In this document: piece after piece, positions 6,172-9,520 of the stretch
How the letters are laid out: each line of letters opens with the position of its first letter
How positions within the stretch are numbered: position 1 is the stretch's first letter
Source: an uncultured Clostridium sp.
GTDB taxonomy: Bacteria; Bacillota; Clostridia; Lachnospirales; Lachnospiraceae
Assembly: GCA_938036545.1 (NCBI GenBank)
Contig: CALHQJ010000059.1
Location: 1-9,520 of the forward strand
Direction of reading: 5' to 3'
Length of the DNA stretch: 9,520 bases
Notes under the pieces: model-generated
What the model was told of the DNA's origin: nothing
Database searches by the model: none
What the model saw: only the letters and a program-made list of their open reading frames with translations
Position numbers and translations under genes: made by a program

Positions 6172-7377
6172 ATGAATCAGAGGGAAAATCTGGAATTGCC
6201 ATATGATAGAACTTGTGCAGTGGTAGATCTGGACGCAATCTGCCACAACATGGAAGAAATGAGGCGCCGTATCCCTGAGAAAACGGGAATTATCGGAGTG
6301 GTAAAAGCCGATGCCTACGGTCATGGGGCGGCTGCAGTAGCAGACGCCATTGAGCCTTATGTGACTGGATTTGCAGTAGCAGCGGCAGACGAGGGGATTT
6401 TTCTGCGCCGTCATGGGATTACAAAGCCGGTGCTGATTCTGGGGCCGGTTCATAAGAGCCGTTACAAAGAACTGCTTCAGGAAGAAATCCGTCCGGTTAT
6501 TTTTACGGAACAGGCGGCAAAGGAATTTGGAGAGCTGTCCTGCAGCCTGAACCTGCCTGGCCGGATTCATCTGGCAGTCGATACGGGAATGAACCGAATC
6601 GGAATGGAACCCTCAGAGGAAGCTGCAGATCTGGCTGCCCGAATTGCAGCCTGTCCAGGGATTGTAATAGAAGGGCTGTTTACCCATTTTGCCAAAGCAG
6701 ATGAACGGGACAAAGGCCCTGCCAGAACTCAGATGAAACAGTATCAGGAGTTTTTGAAAAAGCTTCAGAAACGGGGGATTGAAATCCCGCTTTGTCATTG
6801 TGCCAACAGCGCAGGTATTATAGAAGGGATTGGCACGGAGCTGGGAGCTGTGCGGGCCGGAATTTCCATTTATGGATTATATCCTTCTGATGAAGTGGAT
6901 AAAACCCTGGTTTCCCTGATTCCCGCCTTGTCCTGGAGAGCCAGGATCACTTATATTAAAACCATCCCGGCAGGCGCAAGCGTAAGCTACGGCGGAATCT
7001 TTACTGCATCCAGACCGGTTCGGGCAGCTACTATAGCAGTGGGCTACGGAGACGGATATTCCAGAAATTTATCAGGCAGGGGATACGTTTTGATTCGAGG
7101 AAAGAAAGCTCCCATTTTAGGAAGAATCTGCATGGATCAGCTTATGGTGGATGTAACAGATATTCCAGAAGCCTGCGAGGAAGACGAAGCAGTGCTTTTG
7201 GGACGAAGCGGGGATCTTGCTATTACTGCTGAAGAGATGGCAGAACTGTCTGGTGGATTTCATTACGAAATTTTATGTGGAATTGGAAAACGTGTTCCCA
7301 GAATTTACCTGAAAAATGGAAAAGTATCCAGTCACAACTGCATGTTTCCTTTCATAGAATGTAATATGGGCGCTTGA
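6172..7377 (+). CDS. alr: Alanine racemase, PLP-dependent
   Basis: Interconverts L- and D-alanine in the cytoplasm, supplying D-alanine for peptidoglycan. The 401-aa protein shows the fold-type III barrel signature VVKADAYGHG (43-52) with Lys45 as the PLP lysine, AVDTGMNRIG (135-144), GLFTHFAKAD (168-177), CHCANSAG (208-215), and the C-terminal domain's VSYGGIF (271-277) with Tyr273 as the second catalytic base. GYGDGYSR (291-298) and GRICMDQLMVDVT (317-329) are also typical. The ATG at 6172 has GAAGAGG (6155-6161) at about 10 bases. The chain runs some 18 residues past the usual VPRIYL end with a Cys- and Phe-containing tail (SSHNCMFPFIECNMGA), which is unusual. It lies 33 bp after nnr and 58 bp before mazF, as in the Bacillus nnr-alr-ndoA neighbourhood, and is probably co-transcribed with both. 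Confidence 0.95.
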   Translation: MNQRENLELPYDRTCAVVDLDAICHNMEEMRRRIPEKTGIIGVVKADAYGHGAAAVADAIEPYVTGFAVAAADEGIFLRRHGITKPVLILGPVHKSRYKELLQEEIRPVIFTEQAAKEFGELSCSLNLPGRIHLAVDTGMNRIGMEPSEEAADLAARIAACPGIVIEGLFTHFAKADERDKGPARTQMKQYQEFLKKLQKRGIEIPLCHCANSAGIIEGIGTELGAVRAGISIYGLYPSDEVDKTLVSLIPALSWRARITYIKTIPAGASVSYGGIFTASRPVRAATIAVGYGDGYSRNLSGRGYVLIRGKKAPILGRICMDQLMVDVTDIPEACEEDEAVLLGRSGDLAITAEEMAELSGGFHYEILCGIGKRVPRIYLKNGKVSSHNCMFPFIECNMGA

Positions 7378-7408
7378 CGGCGTATAAGATGAGCTGTTTA
7401 TGCCAATA

Positions 7409-7426
7409 CTATCCGAAGGATAGGAG
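7409..7426 (+). promoter_or_regulatory. Hairpin overlapping the mazF ribosome binding site
   Basis: CTATCC (7409-7414) and GGATAG (7418-7423) can pair around a GAA loop. The 3' arm includes the first two bases of AGGAG (7422-7426), the mazF Shine-Dalgarno sequence 9 bases before the GTG start. Folding would partly hide the site and could lower translation of a toxic product. The stem is short, and a three-base loop is tight. Confidence 0.4.
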
Positions 7427-7435
7427 AGTGAAAAC

Positions 7436-7783
7436 GTGATCATCAGACGAGGAGATATTTATTATGCAGATTTAAGACCGGTAGTGGGTTCAGAACAAGG
7501 AGGTATCCGTCCGGTTTTGATTATTCAAAATGATGTGGGAAATAAACACAGTCCCACTGTTATATGTGCAGCGATTACATCCAGGATGAATAAAGCCAAA
7601 CTGCCTACTCATGTAGAACTGCCTGTCAGTCGATGCAGTATGGTAAAGGATTCGGTAATTTTGCTGGAACAGCTGCGAACCATAGATAAACAGCGGTTAA
7701 AAGAAAAAATCTGCCATATTGACGAGGAATTGCAGCAAAGAGTTAATGCAGCGTTGAAAATCAGCCTGGAACTGGATACATAA
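7436..7783 (+). CDS. mazF: MazF/PemK-type mRNA interferase (EndoA homologue), no adjacent antitoxin
   Basis: A 115-aa sequence-specific single-strand endoribonuclease close to B. subtilis EndoA (NdoA), which cuts U^ACAU. Family landmarks are RRGDIYYADL (4-13), PVVGSEQGGIRPVLIIQND (15-33), SPTVICAAITS (39-49), KAKLPTHVEL (53-62) and DSVILLEQLRTIDKQRL (71-87). Arg25 and Thr48, the known catalytic residues of EndoA, are both present, so the enzyme looks active. It starts with GTG, preceded by AGGAG (7422-7426). In Bacillus the antitoxin gene ndoAI lies between alr and ndoA; here only 58 bp separate the genes and no CopG-type reading frame fits. Control by an unlinked antitoxin, low translation or RNA structure are all possible. 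The coding region contains UACAU at 7576-7580, and a second copy (7777-7781) runs into the stop codon. Confidence 0.93.
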   Translation: MIIRRGDIYYADLRPVVGSEQGGIRPVLIIQNDVGNKHSPTVICAAITSRMNKAKLPTHVELPVSRCSMVKDSVILLEQLRTIDKQRLKEKICHIDEELQQRVNAALKISLELDT

Positions 7784-7795
7784 CCGGTTCCAGGC
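7764..7795 (+). other. Stem-loop enclosing the mazF stop codon with UACAU in the loop
   Basis: GCCTGGAACTGG (7764-7775) pairs with CCGGTTCCAGGC (7784-7795): 12 bp with one G-U pair. The 8-base loop ATACATAA (7776-7783) contains UACAU at 7777-7781 and the TAA stop at 7781-7783. No T-tract follows, so it is not a standard intrinsic terminator. It may be a 3'-end RNA structure or a presented cleavage site. Confidence 0.65.
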
Positions 7796-7803
7796 AGGCT
7801 GCG

Positions 7804-7832
7804 TTGACGAAAGAGAATAAACATGGTATGAT
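7804..7832 (+). promoter_or_regulatory. Promoter of the CNNM/CBS gene
   Basis: TTGACG (7804-7809) and TATGAT (7827-7832) are 17 bp apart. A TG dinucleotide at 7824-7825, one base before the -10, makes it an extended -10 promoter. It lies about 50 bp upstream of the next start codon. Confidence 0.75.
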
Positions 7833-7884
7833 GTGAAAAGTTACTGTTAATAGTTTCAAAAGATAAAGGAGTGTTGAAAGTCCG

Positions 7885-9222
7885 ATGGACGATGGCTATT
7901 CACCGGTCAGTATGGTGATTTTACTGGCATTTATCATGTTAAGTGCAGTTTTACATGGATTTGGAGCTGCCATTCAGCATGTAAATGAGACGAAACTGGA
8001 AGAAGAGAAGGAAAAAGGAGATGCAAAGGCAGAAAGACTTTTGTGGGCGGCAGGACATCCACAAAGATTTATTGCCACAGTGCTGCTGATTACCAGTATT
8101 ATGGGAATGGCGGCAGGATTAAGTATCTGGAAAGACCTGGCAGTATTTTTTGGAAGCCTGCTAAAAAACCGATTTGCTTTAGAGGGCGTATGGATTTTAC
8201 CAATTTGTATGGTAGCGTCTATTGTGGTGCTTCTGCTGGTAGTTATCCCTTTTGGCATTGTGATTCCCAAGGAACTGGCAGTTAAAAATCCGGAAAAGTG
8301 GGCCTCTGGCCTTTTGCCTATTATTGATATTTTAATGAAACTTTGCTTCCCTATGACAGCGCTTATTAACGGGGTATCCTGGCTGGTATTAAAGATTTTG
8401 GGCGCAGACATGAGAAAAGATATGGATAATGTAACAGAAGAAGACATTAAATCCATGGTAAATGAAGGCCACGAGCAGGGAATCCTGGAAGCCGGAGAGG
8501 CGGAGATGATTACCAATATCTTTGAGCTGGATGATAAGACTGCAGAAGACGTTATGACCCACCGGAAAAATCTGGTGGCTCTGGATTGCAGCCTGACCCT
8601 GCGGGAAGCCCTGAACTTTATTTTAAAAGAGGGTAAGAATTCCCGCTATCCGGTGTATCGGGAAGAAATCGATGACATTATTGGTATTTTACATATGAGA
8701 GATGCCGTGGTATTTTTTGAACAGGACACTTATAAAGAAATGTCCCTGGATCAGATTCCGGAACTTTTGCGGGAGGCCCATTTTATTCCGGAGACCAGAA
8801 GTTTGGACAACCTATTCCGAGAGATGCAGTCCCAAAAAATCCATATGGAAATCGTAGTAGACGAGTATGGACAGACCGTAGGCATTGTCACTATGGAAGA
8901 TATTTTAGAGGAAATTGTTGGAAACATCATGGATGAATATGATGTGGAAGAGAATTTTATTACGAAGGAAGACTCCGGAAGCTTTTTAATGAATGGCATG
9001 ACGCCTTTAGAAGAGGCGGCAGAGATGCTGGGAATCTCCTTTGAGGAAGAAGACGAAGAACTGTACGATACCATTAACGGCTTTTTGATTTCCAGGCTTG
9101 GAAGGATTCCAGGGGAGAACGAGGAGTTAACGGTATCCTGTCTGGGGTATAAATTTCATATTCTGAACGTGGAAAACAAGACGATTCAGCTTGTACGGGC
9201 AGTACCTGAAACGAAAAAATAG
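7885..9222 (+). CDS. CNNM transmembrane / CBS-pair / CorC domain protein (HlyC/CorC family)
   Basis: A 445-aa membrane protein of the family annotated as hemolysin or CorB/CorC-like, whose studied members transport or regulate Mg2+ or other divalent cations. The CNNM (DUF21) part has hydrophobic segments at about 9-30, 61-82, 101-126 and 142-172. Two CBS domains follow, around 224-278 (DVMTHRKNLVALD, RYPVYREEIDDIIGIL) and 288-345 (VVDEYGQTVGIVTMEDILEEIVG). A CorC C-terminal domain ends the protein (about 363-438, ISFEEEDEELYDTINGFLI). The CNNM part departs from the norm: TM1 has LHGFGAAIQHVNET where F-S-x-x-E-T is usual, and FGIVIPKELA (123-132) lacks the Glu of the usual G-E-I-x-P-K. Cation transport is therefore less certain. 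ATG 7885 is used; AAAGGAG (7865-7871) lies 13 bases upstream, rather far, but no in-frame start is nearer. It has its own promoter and terminator. Confidence 0.9.
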   Translation: MDDGYSPVSMVILLAFIMLSAVLHGFGAAIQHVNETKLEEEKEKGDAKAERLLWAAGHPQRFIATVLLITSIMGMAAGLSIWKDLAVFFGSLLKNRFALEGVWILPICMVASIVVLLLVVIPFGIVIPKELAVKNPEKWASGLLPIIDILMKLCFPMTALINGVSWLVLKILGADMRKDMDNVTEEDIKSMVNEGHEQGILEAGEAEMITNIFELDDKTAEDVMTHRKNLVALDCSLTLREALNFILKEGKNSRYPVYREEIDDIIGILHMRDAVVFFEQDTYKEMSLDQIPELLREAHFIPETRSLDNLFREMQSQKIHMEIVVDEYGQTVGIVTMEDILEEIVGNIMDEYDVEENFITKEDSGSFLMNGMTPLEEAAEMLGISFEEEDEELYDTINGFLISRLGRIPGENEELTVSCLGYKFHILNVENKTIQLVRAVPETKK

Positions 9223-9230
9223 AAAAAGAG

Positions 9231-9263
9231 TGCAGCAATCGGGAAAACTGGTTGCTGCATTTT
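9231..9263 (+). terminator. Intrinsic terminator after the CNNM/CBS gene
   Basis: TGCAGCAATC (9231-9240) pairs with GGTTGCTGCA (9250-9259) over 10 bp with one G-U pair and a 9-base loop, followed by TTTTCGTTT. It begins 8 bp after the stop codon. Confidence 0.8.
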
Positions 9264-9301
9264 CGTTTATAGAAAAATATATTCCATGAAACAAAAAACA
9301 G

Positions 9302-9329
9302 TTGAAAAAATCGGAAATTGAGTTATTAT
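9302..9329 (+). promoter_or_regulatory. Probable promoter of the MATE gene
   Basis: TTGAAA (9302-9307) and TATTAT (9324-9329) have a 16-bp spacer in an AT-rich gap after a terminator. TATAGT at 9327-9332 is an alternative -10, but with a 19-bp spacer. Confidence 0.5.
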
Positions 9330-9368
9330 AGTAAACGCAAAAAATTTTGACTGGAAAGGATTATTCAA

Positions 9369-9520
9369 ATGGTACAGGAAAAAGTGAAAGATATGACGGA
9401 TGGGGCTCCGCTGAAATTAATTATCGGGTTTGCAGTTCCTATGTTTCTGGGTTTTTTGTTTCAGCAGTTTTACAGTATGGTAGATACCATTATTGTAGGA
9501 AAATACCTGGGAGTCAATGC
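9369..9520 (+). CDS. MATE-family multidrug/cation antiporter, N-terminal part
   Basis: The first 50 codons are present and the frame stays open at the window edge. The ATG at 9369 has GGAAAGGA (9353-9360) 8 bases upstream. The start reads as a short charged head (MVQEKVKDMTDGAPLK) followed by the first membrane helix and the motif FAVPMFLGFLFQQFYSMVDT, then IIVGKYLGVNA. Proline in the first helix, then QQFY-x-x-VDT and I-V-G-x-x-L-G, are typical of NorM/DinF-type MATE transporters, which export drugs or metabolites against Na+ or H+. The substrate cannot be predicted. It has its own promoter and is preceded by a terminator, so it is independent of the CNNM/CBS gene. Confidence 0.85.
   Translation, partial: MVQEKVKDMTDGAPLKLIIGFAVPMFLGFLFQQFYSMVDTIIVGKYLGVN

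Noticed and set aside
7389..7439. 16-codon reading frame ending in a GTGA overlap with the mazF start, considered as a leader peptide or mini-antitoxin
   Set aside because: No ribosome binding site is visible before its ATG, and it has no resemblance to CopG/RHH or MazE antitoxins.
7764..7795. mazF 3' hairpin as a standard intrinsic terminator
   Set aside because: It is followed by AGGCTGCGTTGACG with no T-run, so it is listed as a stem-loop of unknown role.
1..9520. CRISPR arrays, insertion sequences, tRNA or rRNA genes, phage genes
   Set aside because: None seen: no regular repeat-spacer pattern, transposase motif, or RNA-gene sequence anywhere in the window.

Overview
The window looks like chromosomal housekeeping DNA from an anaerobic Gram-positive of the class Clostridia, most likely Lachnospiraceae. 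The signs are strong AGGAGG-type ribosome binding sites, sigma-A style promoters, moderate GC content, Lachnospiraceae-like sequences of PurA, Rex and the CNNM/CBS protein, and a nnr-alr-mazF order related to the Firmicutes nnr-alr-ndoAI-ndoA locus. Taxonomy is inferred from protein character only. I see no transposase, phage gene, CRISPR array, tRNA or rRNA.

Layout. 1-1522 (+): the 3' end of purB followed by purA, the two steps IMP -> adenylosuccinate -> AMP. 1496-3693 (-): a promoter, an ABC-F translation-factor ATPase and an overlapping two-helix membrane protein. This unit converges on purA; the coding ends overlap by 27 bp, and the best purA terminator lies inside the small membrane gene. 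3665-3750: back-to-back promoters separating the ABC-F unit from rex. 3792-4522 (+): the NADH-sensing repressor Rex with its own terminator. 4567-7783 (+): nnr (NAD(P)H-hydrate repair), alr (alanine racemase) and a MazF-type mRNA interferase. 7804-9263 (+): a monocistronic CNNM/CBS (HlyC/CorC-type) membrane protein with promoter and terminator. 9302 to end (+): promoter and first 50 codons of a MATE-family transporter.

Themes. Two adjacent genes concern NAD(H): Rex senses the NADH/NAD+ ratio and Nnr repairs damaged NAD(P)H. Alr supplies D-alanine for peptidoglycan. Almost every gene belongs to a well-known family, and I do not see a clearly new multi-gene system. The part most worth a second look is mazF. 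It has intact catalytic residues but no antitoxin gene beside it. Its ribosome binding site is partly inside a small hairpin. Its stop codon sits in the loop of a 12-bp hairpin that displays UACAU, the cleavage site known for the Bacillus homologue. That combination could be a self-limiting control circuit, but this is inference. Other points are active-site deviations in PurA, loss of ion-site residues in the CNNM domain, and a purA 3' UTR antisense to the small membrane gene.
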